Source: Pictodentalium vernedei
Taxonomy: Eukaryota > Mollusca > Scaphopoda > Dentaliida > Dentaliidae
Direction: 5' to 3'
DNA: 64,000 nt
NCBI GenBank assembly: GCA_031216915.1
Contig: CM062291.1
Location: 31,624,484 to 31,688,483 of the forward strand
The notes under the pieces were generated by a model that saw nothing but the letters and a program-made list of their open reading frames with translations, was not told the DNA's origin and did not search any database. The position numbers were made by a program, and so were the translations under genes. Shown here piece after piece: positions 8,515-19,428 of the stretch (position 1 is the stretch's first letter; every line of letters starts with the position of its first letter).

Positions 8515-11431
8515 GTGTCAATGACACTGTAGCTCAACTTGTCAAGACATGTACATGTATAGTATGTGACACAGCAATGACAAACATCTAGGTAATGACC
8601 TGATAACAAAGGTACATATAAAGTATTGTAACAGTCTGTACATAAATACTGACCGTAGCCTGCAACAAATGTATAAAGTATTGTAAAGGTGGGTGACAGC
8701 CAGATGCTAAACTAGAAAAGAAATCTTTAAGTCCCAGAGTGGGTTTGACTGAACCCCCAAATATTTGTTCTCAAAGCACAGTGATAACAAAGGCACCCCA
8801 AAACACACTCATTCCTGTCACAAGGTGAAAACAAAGGTACCCAAGAAGTTTCATGAAGATCAGTTCATAAATACGAGCTGTATAGAAGTTGTGACAAAAA
8901 ACTGATTGGACCTAATTTCGGTATAAAATGGCCACTGGCAGCCATCTTGAATTTTGGACCGCACTCAGAAACACTCGTTCTCGTCCCAAGGTGATAACAA
9001 AGGTCCCAAGAAGTTTTGTGAAGATCGGTTGATAAATACAGCCTCTAGCCCGAGCCGTATTGACATGTGCACTTACAGTGTATTAGTAGCACTAAATAAA
9101 TCAAAATTCATCTAATTTGCATAATTTTTGCACGAGAAAAAAACCCATACTGTATGTGATGTATTCCATTTTACTAAACATTCATACAAAAATTTATTGA
9201 AATCAGAACTTTCATACAGAAGTTCTGTACAAAAGACTGATTTCACTAATTTTGGTACAAAATGGCTGCTGGTGGCCATCTTGAATTTCGGACCACACTC
9301 CAAAACACTCGTTCTCATCCCACGGTGATAACAAAGGTACCCAAGAAGTTTCGTAAAGATTGGTTCATAAATACAGCCTCTAGCCTGAGCCGTATAGAAG
9401 TTGTGTACAAAAAACTGATTAAACCTAATTGCGGTACAAAATGGCCACTGGCAGCCATCTTGAATTTTGGACCACACTCGGAAACACTCGTTCTCGCCCC
9501 AAGGTAATAACAGAGGTACCCAAGAAGTTTTGTGAAGATCGCTTGATAAATACAGCCTCCAGCCCGAGCCATATTGACATGTGTACTTACTGTGTGTTAG
9601 TAGCTCTCTCTACCAAGGTGTTAAAGTATCATCAGTAAATGTTCGTAAGATGTAAAATGAATAATGGATATGACAGGAATTAGTATTTGCTGTGGCTCAG
9701 TCAACAATAATAAAAGAATTACAAGGTGACTGTAATGGACTACAGATTAAGACCAATCATTGAAGATTATTATTTTTGTGTGGAAATTTTCAGTCCCAAA
9801 CAAAATATTTTCAGACTAAAATTTTTTCTTCTTCTTCTTAAAATTTACCAAAAAGCATCAAAAAACAAAAAACTAATTTCTGGATTTTCGTAAAAAAAAT
9901 TTCCACCCGAACCCCAAATTTTCAGTATAAAATTTTTTTTTTTTTTTTGGTCTTAAAATTGACCAAAACACAAAAAAAAACAAAAAACTAATTTCCGGAT
10001 TTTGGTCCAAAATTTTCTAAGTCCCACCCGGACACCTAATTTGCATAATTTATGCACGAGAAAAAACCCAGTATTATATGTAATGTATCCCATGGTACTA
10101 AAAATTCATACAAAAATTTATTCAAATCAGATCTTTCATTTGGAAGTTGTGCGCAAACATCTCATTGCACCTAATTTTGAACAAAATGGCTGCTAGCGAC
10201 CATCTTGAATTTCAGACTGGACCCCAAAACACTCCTTCTGATCCCACAGTGATAACAAAGGTACCCAAGCAGTTTCATGAAGATCAATTCATAAATACGG
10301 CCTCTAGCCCGAGCCGTATTGGGATTTGCACTCACAGTGCTGAAAGTAACACTAAATAAATCAAAGTTAGCCTAATTTGCATAATTTACGCACAAGAAAA
10401 AAACCCATATTATACGTAATGTATCCCATGGTACTAAACATTCATACAAAAAATTATTCAAATCAGAGCTTTCATATGGAAGTTCTGTGCAAAAATCTGA
10501 TTGCCCCTAATTTCGTACAAAATGGCTGCCAGCGGCAATCTTGAATTTCCGACCAGACCCCAAAACAATCGTTCTCGTCTCACAGTGATAACAAAGGTAC
10601 CCATGATGTTTCGTAAAGATCGGTTCATAAATACAGCCTCTAGCCCGAGCCGTATAGGGATTTGCACTTACAGTGCTGAAAGTAACACTAAATAAATCAA
10701 AGTTAGTCTAATTTGCATAATATAAGCACGTGAAAAAAACCCATATGATATGTAATGTATCTCATGGTACTAAACATTCATACGAAAAATTACTCAAATT
10801 AGAGCTTTCATATGGAAGTTCTGTACAAAAAAAAAATTTCTGCATCGTCTGTACAAAATGGCTGCTGGCAGCCATCTTGAATTTCGGACTGCACCCAAAA
10901 ACACTCGTTCTCATCCCACGGTCATAACAAAGGTACCCAAGAAGTTTCGTAAAGATTGGTTCATAAATACGGCCTCTAGCCCGAGCCATAGCAGCTTGGC
11001 ACTTACAGCTCAGAAAGTAACACTAAATAAATCAAAGTCAGTCTAATTTGCATAATTTACGCACGAGAAAAAAACCCGTATTATATGTGATGTATCCCAT
11101 GGTACTAAACATTTATACAAAACTTTATACAAATCAGAACTTTCATACAGAAGTTCTGTACAAAAAACTGATTTTTGCATCATCGGTGCAAAATGGCCGC
11201 TGGCAGCCATCTTGAATTTCGGACCACACCTAAAAACACTCGTTCCCGTCCCAGGGTCATAACAAAGGTACACAAGAAGTTTCGTAAAGATCGGTTCATA
11301 AATACGACCTCTAGCCCGAGACATAGCCAATTGTTGACGTATGGACAGACGGACAGATGGACGGACGGACGGACAGAAGGACGACGGGCCATGACAATAG
11401 CTCAAATTTGACTTCGTCAAAGTTGAGCTAA
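8514..11431. mobile_element. Pearl/HINE-like element with about 335-bp tandem core
   Basis: It begins TGAAAGTGTCAATGACACTG then AGCTCAACTTG, and ends with CAAAGTTGAGCT before AAAAAT, so subterminal inverted repeats are present. Inside are head-to-tail units of about 335 bp: CTAATTTGCATAATT phases at 9113, 10038, 10372, 10709 and 11043, plus partial units from about 8820. Near the 3' end is a GACGGACAGATGGACGG microsatellite, then a TTTGACTTCGTCAAA hairpin. This is the architecture of bivalve pearl elements and Helentron-related HINEs. Frames through the units are not genes. Confidence 0.75.
9645..10035. repeat. A/T-rich disruption inside the 335-bp array
   Basis: The regular spacing is broken here. 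Two related phrases containing AACAAAAAACTAATTTC and GGATTTT, each followed by a CCACCCG-type motif, form a short direct duplication with homopolymer T and A runs. Confidence 0.5.
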
Positions 11432-11507
11432 AAATAATGAAACTTAATTGGCGATTTTTGTGAATAGCGCTGGCCGTTTTTGGCCATTGTGTTGGGTAAA
11501 GGGTTAT
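11432..11507. mobile_element. P1 MITE, right part of the split copy
   Basis: Continues from 8514: AATTGGCGATTTTTGTGAAT, GCGCTGGCC, then TTGGGTAAAGGG and a mutated TTAT in place of TTAA. Confidence 0.8.
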
Positions 11508-12010
11508 CGGAGGGTTTTAGTTATTCAAGAAACTTTTCAACAAATTTCATCTGCTTGTCATCTTGCAACACTAGCAATAATGCTTAGGTAAACTGAAAAC
11601 TCAACTTGGGGAAATTATCTCACACAAGGAATGTCAAGGCATTTTGGAAAGAACCACAAAGTTCTTATTGATAATTTCAAACCAGGTACCGAGTAACAAT
11701 AGATAACCATTATTTACAGATGCGCTTACAGATTATTGCTTGTACTGCCGATTTTCTGTACCAAAATAAACTAACATCCTTGCTGAGTACATGAGATTAC
11801 CTGGAAGAAGGATGCACCTCCCCTACTGATCACTGATAAAATATACTATCTACCATAATCATTGTAAACTTTTATGTGGCATTTACTCTTCTGTCTTGTA
11901 ATCTTTAAAACTCAATAATGAGGAAAAACATGCCTCATGTTTCCAGCTCTTCAGTTTATTTGTAACAGATGTGCAATTTGTGATCTGTGATCAACTCTTA
12001 ACCTGCTGAA
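11508..12010. other. No gene or repeat recognised
   Basis: AT-rich with short frames only. A GGTTTTAGTTATTCAAGAAA stretch at about 11514 resembles the P1 right flank, so part may be old MITE sequence. Confidence 0.4.
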
Positions 12011-12019
12011 TGTGTTTTT

Positions 12020-12150
12020 TAATTAACTCTTAACTTGCTGAATGTGTTTTTTAGTTTTTTAACAAAATCAAGTGATGGCTGCTGTAAAGCAGCCATCACT
12101 TGATTTTGTGAAAAATTAAAAAAAAACATTCAGTGTAAAGCAGCCATAAC
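12020..12150. repeat. Palindromic repeat, GGCTGCTGTAAAGCAGCC core
   Basis: AATCAAGTGATGGCTGCTG and its inverse form a near-perfect hairpin at about 12060-12110. Related cores occur at about 15460-15490, 15575-15625 and 47455-47500. The left flank TTAACTCTTAACCTGCTGA is similar to 15530, suggesting another TTAA-type family. Confidence 0.65.
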
Positions 12151-12205
12151 ATATGATTTGATGAAAATTCAACAGAGTCTGGCATTGAGATATCATTGGT
12201 GAATT

Positions 12206-12270
12206 ATTAATTAATTAATTAATTAATTAATTAATTAATTAATTAATTAATTAATTAATTAATTAATTTA
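12206..12270. repeat. (TTAA)n microsatellite
   Basis: About 16 uninterrupted TTAA units. Confidence 0.98.
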
Positions 12271-12664
12271 TTTAAGACAACTTTCAGCATCTATGGCTAT
12301 ACCATGATCAAACATAGGCATGAAGTCAAATTCAGCCAGTTCTTTATACCAATGATGCCCACCCACTTCAGAGTACTTCCACACAAGGCATTTTTTTCTT
12401 GACCTATTTTATTTTATCTGTAAAGCAGAACTTGTTTACCAGTAAACAAGCACTGCTTCACTTCCTGTTGTTCCCACAAGAGAGCTTAGACCACTGTGTT
12501 TGTCAAGGTATATTGTGAGTGCAAAACTATCATTAGACCTCTCTATGGCAACCGAGTATTTTTGTTAGTTTTGTACTCCCGAGGGAAAATCCCTGGCAAA
12601 GCATTAAACTTGACAACACAATTTCTTTGCCTGACATGATGGGATAGCCTGACAACATGATGGG
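12271..12664. other. No gene recognised
   Basis: Unassigned. A short duplicated phrase, CTGACATGATGGGATAG and a variant, lies at about 12630-12668. Confidence 0.4.
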
Positions 12665-12671
12665 ATAGGTA

Positions 12672-13082
12672 TAACAAGAGGCCTGTCACGCCTAGAGAGC
12701 TCCGCTGAGGGCCACTGATCGCATGGGCATGTTTTCTAATACTAATATTGTTACAAACTTTAGCCAAAAAATATTCAGCGGTTCAGAAATTATGGCTTGG
12801 ACAAACAAATATCAAAAATATCTTAAGATTTTCTTGATCCTGTGACCTGTGACCTTGACCCTGTGGATTTACAGACCGCAGAATAATTGATGACAACACC
12901 GTCTATTGATAATACATATTGTTATGAAGTTTGGTGGAAAAATATTCAGCGGTTTAGAAATTATGGCTCAGACAAATAAAATGTTGACGACAGACGGACG
13001 GACAGACAGACAGATGACGGACGACAGACAACGGACGAATCAGTATAAGAAAAGCTCTGCTGACTTTGTCAGCGGAGCTAAT
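12672..13082. mobile_element. Pearl/HINE-like element, short
   Basis: Subterminal AGAGCTCCGCTGA at about 12697 is the inverse of TCAGCGGAGCT at about 13069. Two related modules each contain AAAAAATATTCAGCGGTT and AATTATGGCT (about 12765 and 12935). These are followed by a GACGGACGGACAGACAGAC tract at about 12992 and a terminal hairpin. Confidence 0.7.
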
Positions 13083-13234
13083 AAAGATCAGATTGCTCAA
13101 GCCCACAGGAGATTTTTCAAAACTAGAGAATGAAATTTAAGTTGAGGCATTATGAAGAAGCACTTGGGGGGATTTGAATGTCAAGGGTCAGGACAATTTT
13201 TCACAAATTTTTTTTGGCTTTGCATTTGGCAAAT

Positions 13235-13365
13235 GCCACTTATCGATTTATTTATTTAGTTGGTATGGTTTAAAAACACTTTTGAAAGTCAGGGTCACCT
13301 CCTCCTGTCAGACAGTTTTATGGATGGAGGAAGATGGAGTACCAGGAGAGAAAACCACCACTAAA
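13235..13365 (-). mobile_element. SINE tail-side fragment
   Basis: TTTATTTATTTAGTTGGTAT is followed by diverged body sequence with GACAGTTTTATGGATGGAGG and GTACCAGGAGAGAA. The head is missing. Confidence 0.65.
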
Positions 13366-14080
13366 TTTGGAAGTAATCTCATTGCTAGTTTGGGGGAAAT
13401 TAAAAATATTAATTCTTTATGCCAGATACAGATAACAAACACAACAAATGATTTTCATTCGGAAAAGGTCCTCAGGGTGAAAAGTTCAAGCAAGAAGCCT
13501 CTTGTTGTTTTGAAAAGAAAGCAAATTTTCTCAACTTCTCCTTCTTGGCCCCATCCTAGTAAAACCTGGGTAAAATATAACCTATCCTGTTATTATCATA
13601 TAAAATGAAATGCATACAAATGAGGAGTGTTAAATTTTGGTAAATAATACTGTATTGTTCAACCTGTAAGGTAATCAAAATGACTTGACAGAATAATGGG
13701 TCAGCTGACTGTCATCTAGATCTCAAATTTATCTACATACACAGTAATAAATAGTTATCTAGTGTTAAACAAAAACAACTAAACTTTCTTTTTTTGTAAC
13801 CAGATCTGGGTACAGTTGAGGACATAACTTCTGTATTCAACTGGTAGAGTGCTGAAGTAAATTTGGTAGTCAAAAGTTGTTCACATGTCTTCTTTGCCTT
13901 AGTACAATTTATGGGAGAGTATTTTCCAGGCCTGGCATTCTGAAAAATGCAGGAGGGCAAAAAATCGCTCTCCTCAATCAGCTTAGGAGAGCAATTAGCT
14001 TTACACAGCATTTTAAGTATCCAGTTGAACAAACTCATTGAAACTGAAACCAACAGACTACATCAGTGATTTTATTAACT
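13366..14080. other. No gene recognised; minor shared repeats
   Basis: 13800-13930 contains GTTCACATGTCTTC, TTTGCCTT and TTATGGGAGAG, also found at 49.26-49.32 kb. 13950-14010 has GGAGGGCAAAAAATCGCTCT with an inverted GGAGAGCAATT. No protein motif in the open frames. Confidence 0.4.
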
Positions 14081-14170
14081 TTACTAAGGTAAAGCAAAAT
14101 CTCCTAGACATCTAGATGTCTCACTCAACAACCGAACACACACTTGACAAGACCTATGTGTGTACCCAGA

Positions 14171-14273
14171 CCTGTTGTCCAAGAAAGTCATACGCCTACC
14201 ACTACCACCTTCAACCCCCCAAGGGGGGGTTGAAGGTGGTAGTGGTAGGCGTATGACTTTCTTGGACAACAGG
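14171..14273. repeat. Near-perfect palindrome, arms about 50 bp
   Basis: Starts AGACCTGTTGTCCAAGAAAG, turns at the CCCCCCAAGGGGGG centre near 14222, and returns to CTTTCTTGGACAACAGGTCT. The arms are almost identical, so it is recent or maintained. No flanking TTAA or clear terminal repeats. Confidence 0.9.
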
Positions 14274-14794
14274 TCTGCTTGAATCTACAGTCACATCCTG
14301 GTGCAAGTGCTTCAAGTGACAGGATAGTAGTAATGGTAGTATATTATAGTGTCAATATTCCTTGAATAATTACCCCTCAAACTGTGATCTCAGTTGTTGA
14401 ACTTGAAACTGACAGAAAAAAAAATATTGCTGTGACCCGTTTTGCTTCAAATGATTGCAACTGTGTTTGGGTATGGTTGCAGCCATTACCTTTTACCACT
14501 AAACCACTTTCAAAATGAAATTACGTGATGTTATGTGACTTCGAAGTTAAATTACATTTTTGCTTTACAACAAAAATTTAATGTGAGCATAATACATGTA
14601 ATCTCAATCATCCCAGACCAAAATATTTAGGAGGGCAATTTTTCGCTCTCCTTAATTCTTTCAGGAGGGCAGTAAGGAGAGCTAAAAAATCGCTCTCCTG
14701 AAATTGCCAAGCCTGATTTTCCAATGAAACAGTGTTTCAATTCAGAGGTGTACTTTTTTATTTGCAAACCTATGAAACACCTGATTTAGTTGAG
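14274..14794. other. No gene; small inverted repeat
   Basis: At 14620-14715 AGGAGGGCAATTTTTCGCTC appears in several inverted and direct forms (GGAGAGC, GCTCTCC), the same small family as at 1340, 1954 and 13950. The rest is unassigned. Confidence 0.45.
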
Positions 14795-15150
14795 GTGTAC
14801 TATTGCATTTGTACACCTATGATGCACCCAAATTGTTTCCTTTCTGAAGTGTGCTATTGCATTTGTACACCTATGATGCACCCAAATTGTTTCCTTTCTG
14901 AAGTGTGCTATTGCATTTGTACACCTATGATGCACCCAAATTGTTTCCTTTCTGAAGTGTGCTATTGCATTTGTACACCTATGATGCACCCAAATTGTTT
15001 CCTTTCTGAGGTGTGCTATTGCATTTGTACACCTATGATACACCCAAATTGTTTCCTTTCTGAAGTGTGCTATTGCATTTGAACACTTACGATGCACCCA
15101 AATTGTTTTTGAGGTGTACTATTGCATTTGCACACCTATGATACACCTAA
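14795..15150. repeat. 54-bp minisatellite, about 7 units
   Basis: Units start at 14795, 14849, 14903, 14957, 15011 and 15065, with a shorter unit at 15113. Each holds TATTGCATTTGTACACC and AAATTGTTTCCTTTCTGA. Because 54 is divisible by three, frames stay open on both strands and give 18-residue repeats; that is a by-product of the period. Confidence 0.95.
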
Positions 15151-15429
15151 TTTGTAAATGAGTTACACTTTTCTTGTGCTCGTAAAATATCAACATTAGG
15201 ATGCATTTTTGTACATGTAAGATGTGTAAGCATGAGACGGGGCATAGTTTTACTCACACTATTAGTAATACTGACATGGGGATGTTATTTCTCCTCTCAA
15301 CTAGATGCAAGGTTTTGTTCTCTTCCATTATCTTCTTTGCCTGCTGCAGGTGGTTTTTCCCAACTGGTCTAGCTATAGCAGTGGTTAATTCTGGTTCTTG
15401 TGTGTTCTTATCATTGATTTCTTGGTTGT

Positions 15430-15660
15430 CAGAGTCTTTTGAATTTTTTATCAAATCAGGTCAAGGCTGCTTTACACCAGCCATGACTTGATATTATAAA
15501 ATATACTGAAAAAACACAGCAGAATGAGAGTTAACTCTTACCCCACTGAGTATTTTCAAGATATTTTTCATCAAATCTAGTCATGACTGCTGTGAAGCAG
15601 CCATGAATAAATTTGATGAAAAATTCATCTAAATTTAACAGAAGAAATCATTGGTGAGGG
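15430..15660. repeat. Two related palindromic repeat copies
   Basis: TCAAGGCTGCTTTACACCAG and CATGACTGCTGTGAAGCAGC cores are each flanked by AAATCARGTC and ATTTGATGAAAA-type arms. TTAACTCTTACCCC between them (about 15531) looks like a family terminus. Related to 12.05 kb and to the 47.46-kb fragment. Confidence 0.6.
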
Positions 15661-15669
15661 AAAATTGAA

Positions 15670-15916
15670 TTAACACTTTACCTAACGAATCGGCTGCATC
15701 CGCCCGAGTAATATGCAAATTCAGCAGTTGAAAAAATATTATTTTTCCAAATATTTCAACAAAACCATATAATGTGACACCTTGTTGGAACAAGCTCGTC
15801 GAGCTCGTTCCAACGAGGGGTCACATGATATGGTTTTGTTGAAATTGTTGGAAAAATTTGAAAAAATGATATTTAAAATAATAAATTTTGATATCGTCTG
15901 CGTTGGGTAAAGGGAT
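15670..15916. mobile_element. P2 MITE
   Basis: TTAA then CACTTTACCTAACGAATCGG at the left. The core palindrome is at about 15762-15843, with GAGCTCGTTCCAACGAGG. The right end is GTTGGGTAAAGGG followed by ATAA in place of TTAA. Confidence 0.8.
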
Positions 15917-16268
15917 AAAGGTGCCCAAATTATACTTATTATATTCAGTGGCATGAGAAATCCTGTCATTGGCAGAAAAGTCCACCAGCAGCATGTAAGG
16001 TGTTATTTCAACAAAGCAAACATTTCTGGAATGTGGTGTCAGATTATCATAAAAAAGTTATTTTCATCGATATATGTGTACAAACACTAAAGAAAATCAG
16101 TAAACTTAGAAACAATACAGTGAAAGTAAGGATTATTATAAAAGTTATTTGCGTCAAAAATACCTGGAGACACGTAAAAAAAAAGCTAGTTATCAAACTT
16201 ACAAGCTTAGTAGAATAACCCTCTATAGCTATATTATAACCAAAAATATAAAGAATAAAGTCAATTTT
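15917..16268. other. No gene recognised
   Basis: AT-rich target DNA of the adjoining SINE. The short frames show no motif. Confidence 0.4.
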
Positions 16269-16282
16269 AACCAATTAAAGAT

Positions 16283-16648
16283 TTATTTATTTATTTATTG
16301 ATGTTTAAGGTCACATATTTATGCACAATGGCTAATCATGACCGCGACAGTTTTACGGGTGGAGGAAGCCGGAGTACCCGGAGAGAACCACCGAGCAACG
16401 ACGAGCAGCTGCCAGCTCCCCAACATCGGAACTCCGCACTGCAGCACAGGCAGGGTTAGATTGGTTGAAGACATGCGTACCATCGACGTGCAGTACGCCT
16501 TAGTACACGGCGTCATCGTGCCCCCACATGGGCAATGGGGGTGAAGTGTCTTGCCCAAGGACACAACGCGGTTGCCGCAGGTGGGATTCGAACCGAGGAC
16601 CTCTCGGCTTGCAGCCTGCACCTCTACCTACTGAGCCACCGCGCCCCC
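16283..16648 (-). mobile_element. tRNA-headed SINE, full length with 14-bp TSD
   Basis: AACCAATTAAAGAT occurs at 16269-16282 and again at 16649-16662, an exact 14-bp target duplication consistent with LINE-mediated retroposition. On the minus strand: A box, B box GGTTCGAATCC at about 16584-16594, GTCCTTGGGCAAGACACTT, conserved body, TAAA tail. Confidence 0.95.
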
Positions 16649-16662
16649 AACCAATTAAAGAT

Positions 16663-16983
16663 ACCACACTGTTTAGCAGTCTTCCATCCCAAGCATTGGT
16701 TACCAGGTCCTACTTAACCAAGAAGAAAGAACTTATTTACTACAGCAAATAAAAGGGACTTGAAGCACTCATCTATCAAGGGTCCATTGATTCTTCACAA
16801 GTGATTTTAGGAATATTTAACAATAATTTGTCACTTATTATTTAATTTTTTTTCTTTTTCAACACTAACTGGGGCAGTGGTTTGAGATAACGAAACATTG
16901 CCAAACATCTCAGAATACAAGGAAATTGAATTATTACAAATATTTCAAAGAAACAGAAAATTTAAACATGTCCACAGAGTCAT
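16663..16983. other. No gene recognised
   Basis: Unassigned AT-rich sequence between a SINE and a P1 MITE. Confidence 0.4.
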
Positions 16984-17223
16984 TAACCCTTTACCTAACA
17001 TGAAAAGCAGACGACACTTGCAAAAAAAATTCTTGAATAACTATTATATTCATTTTTTGTCTCAAAAACATAGGTTATGACCCCTCCTTGGAATGAGCTC
17101 ATTCCAATGAGGTGTCATAACCTCTGTTTTAGAGACAAAAAATGAAAAAATAATGAAAATTAATTGGGGATTTTTTAGAATAGTGCTGGTTGGTTTTGGC
17201 CGTTACGTTAGGTAAAGGGTTAA
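16984..17223. mobile_element. P1 MITE
   Basis: TTAA at both ends, with CCCTTTACCTAACATGAAAA and the inverted GTTAGGTAAAGGG. The core at about 17073-17130 has a collapsed turn at GAGCTCATTCC. Confidence 0.85.
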
Positions 17224-17334
17224 GTGAAAAGGGTTAAAATGACTGAAGGCATGATTAGTAAGAACTTAATTTTAACAAACAAATATAAATGGATTCTGAT
17301 AGATGGATCTGTTACCCACTAAAGTCGCCATACA

Positions 17335-17490
17335 AACTGCATTATTTTTGTCTCAAAAACATAGCTTATGATCCCTCATTGGAATGAGCTCACCGAGCTC
17401 ATTCCAATGAGGGGTCATAAGCTATGACCACTGAGCTCTCATTCCAATGAGTGTGTCATAAGCTATGTTTTTCAGACCCAAAATTTATTT
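17335..17490. mobile_element. P1-related core fragment with an extra arm
   Basis: TGTCTCAAAAACATAGCTTA leads into a palindrome around ACCGAGCTCATTCC. After GCTATGACCACTGAGCTC a second right arm follows. This looks like a local rearrangement of the P1 palindrome, without CCCTTTACC ends. Confidence 0.6.
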
Positions 17491-17636
17491 TTTTTTGTTT
17501 TTCAATTAAATCTTTTTTGCAATTGTCATCTGTTATTCATATCAAATTAGAGGGTTGACAGTTTTCTCTAAAACCCTTCTAAAGCAATTTCTTCCCAAGA
17601 TTAATATATTCCAACCTTATTGCTTCCTTTCTTTCT

Positions 17637-18112
17637 TAAAAAAATCGCGACATCCACGCCGTAGCTGTGACGGGTGGTGCACTTTCACAAAATTCTATGT
17701 TCATCAAGGGCCATAACTCCAAGAAAAATATTTGGAACAACACATGCACTGAACAGTGGCTAGAAATCAATAAGATACACTTACATGCCAAATATAAAGT
17801 GATTCCATCAAGTATTTCAAAAGTTATTGAGTTTTGAAACTCGTTGGTCACAGACAGACCGACCGGCATTCTAAGTTCATCAAGGGCCATAACTTCAAGA
17901 AAAATATTTGGAACAACACATGCATTGAACAGTGGCTAGACATCAATAAGATACACTTACATGCCAAATATAAAGTCATTCCATCAAGTATTTCAAAAGT
18001 TATTGAGTTTTTAAACTTGTTGGTCACAGACAAACTCGTTGGTCACAGACAGACCGACCGACCAACTGACAGACAGACAGACCGACATTGCCACTTATAG
18101 AGCTGCTAGTCG
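17637..18112. mobile_element. Pearl/HINE-like element, two 175-bp core units
   Basis: Two near-identical modules, about 17690-17863 and 17867-18040, each contain TTCATCAAGGGCCATAAC and AAAATATTTGGAACAACAC. A GACAGACAGACAGACCGAC tract follows. The end is a hairpin: AGCTGCTAGTCGCAGCT next to AAAAACC. TAGCTGTGAC at about 17661 is the matching subterminal repeat. Confidence 0.75.
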
Positions 18113-18715
18113 CAGCTAAAAACCCCAGGATATGTGCTGTGTGAAAACCTCCAGAATGTGTGCTGTTTGAGAGCCTGACCTTCAATATCAAACACCGTCA
18201 AATGTAATTATTCTCACAGGAAAATAAGTCTTCCCTGAATTTATTTCGTAGTTGTTAAGTCGTAAACTCTTAATCTCAAAAAGTCATTTTCTATAAGGTA
18301 ATAAATTGACAATAAATTTCCTATTGATTTTGCTCGGATAATATTATTTTTTCACCACACTCAACTTTTCCAACTGTGACAATGGCTTTTTACATTATTT
18401 CTCTCCATTATTTCTCTCCATTACCAGAAAACTCAAGAAAAATGTGTCTGAACATAAGTGACAATAATTGGCATATGTGTGTGTTTTGAGGTAATTTTTT
18501 ATGATTATTCCCACACATGTAACAGAAGTCATCAATACTGCTTTCATTTTCAGTGCTTACTCATTCTTTCTGTCAAAAATTGAAAGATTCAGATCAATTA
18601 AGCCTCCCTTTATAACTTACAAAACAACAAAATGGGCCAGAACTTCTACAAGAATATGTCAAAATTCCAATTTCTTTTCCCATCAATACATAAATTTTTA
18701 ATACACTTTTTGCAT
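18113..18715. other. No gene recognised
   Basis: AT-rich. A doubled TTATTTCTCTCCATTA phrase lies near 18395-18425. No ORF with recognisable features. Confidence 0.4.
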
Positions 18716-19327
18716 TTAACCCTTTACCCAACGCAGACGATATCAAAATTTATTATTTTAAATATCAATTTTTTCAATTTTTCAAAAAGTTTCAACAAAA
18801 CCATATCATGTGAAACCTCACTGGAACGAGCTCAATGAGCTCGTTCCAATGAGAGGGCACATGATATGGTTTTGTTGAAATATTTTGAAATATTTAATTT
18901 TTTCAGCTGCTCAATTTGCATATTACGCGGGCGGACGCGGGCGATTCAATTTTTTCAATTTTTCAAAATATTTCAACAAAACCATATCATGTGACCCCCT
19001 CATTGGAACGAGCTCAATGAGCTTGTTCCAATGAGAGGTCACATAATATGGTTTTGTTAAAATATTTTGAAATATTTAATTTTTTCAGCTGCTCAATTTG
19101 CATATTACGCGGGCGGATGCGGGCGATTCAATTTTTCAAAATATTTCAACAAAACCATATCATGTGACCTCTCATTGGAACGAGCTCAATGAGCTCGTTC
19201 CAATGAGAGGTCACATGATATGGTTTTGTTGAAATATTTTGAAATATTTAACTTTTTCAGCTGCTCAATTTGCATATTACGCGGGCGGATGCGGGAGGAT
19301 GCGGGCGATTCGTTAGGTAAAGGGTTA
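18716..19327. mobile_element. P2 MITE with triplicated palindromic core
   Basis: One pair of TTAA ends encloses three P2 palindromes, centred near 18836, 19016 and 19190. Each is followed by TCAGCTGCTCAATTTGCATA and GCGGGCGGA. The period is about 175-180 bp. The left terminus is CCCTTTACCCAACGCAGACG and the right is GTTAGGTAAAGGG. Confidence 0.85.
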
Positions 19328-19339
19328 AAGCATTGTGTG

Positions 19340-19428
19340 TATATAGAATATACCCATAGTAGCTTTGTGTACTAAATGTTCACCCTGAGTGGTGAAGTGG
19401 TGTTAACCACGAGCCTTTGCCGTGCAGT
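19340..19428. mobile_element. Foldback element J, left arm
   Basis: TAGAATATACCCATAGTAGC and CACCCTGAGTGGTGAAGTGG match the element at 46.26-46.57 kb. The SINE at 19429 interrupts the hairpin apex. The last 15 bases (19414-19428) are the SINE target duplication. Confidence 0.75.

Noticed and set aside
9112..9477. 121-codon minus frame and similar frames to 11420
   Set aside because: They recur in each 335-bp unit of the pearl-like array with stops at different places, so they are repeat artefacts.
14732..15097. Repetitive protein gene on either strand
   Set aside because: The 54-bp unit keeps frames open on both strands at once, which is what a period divisible by three produces without selection.
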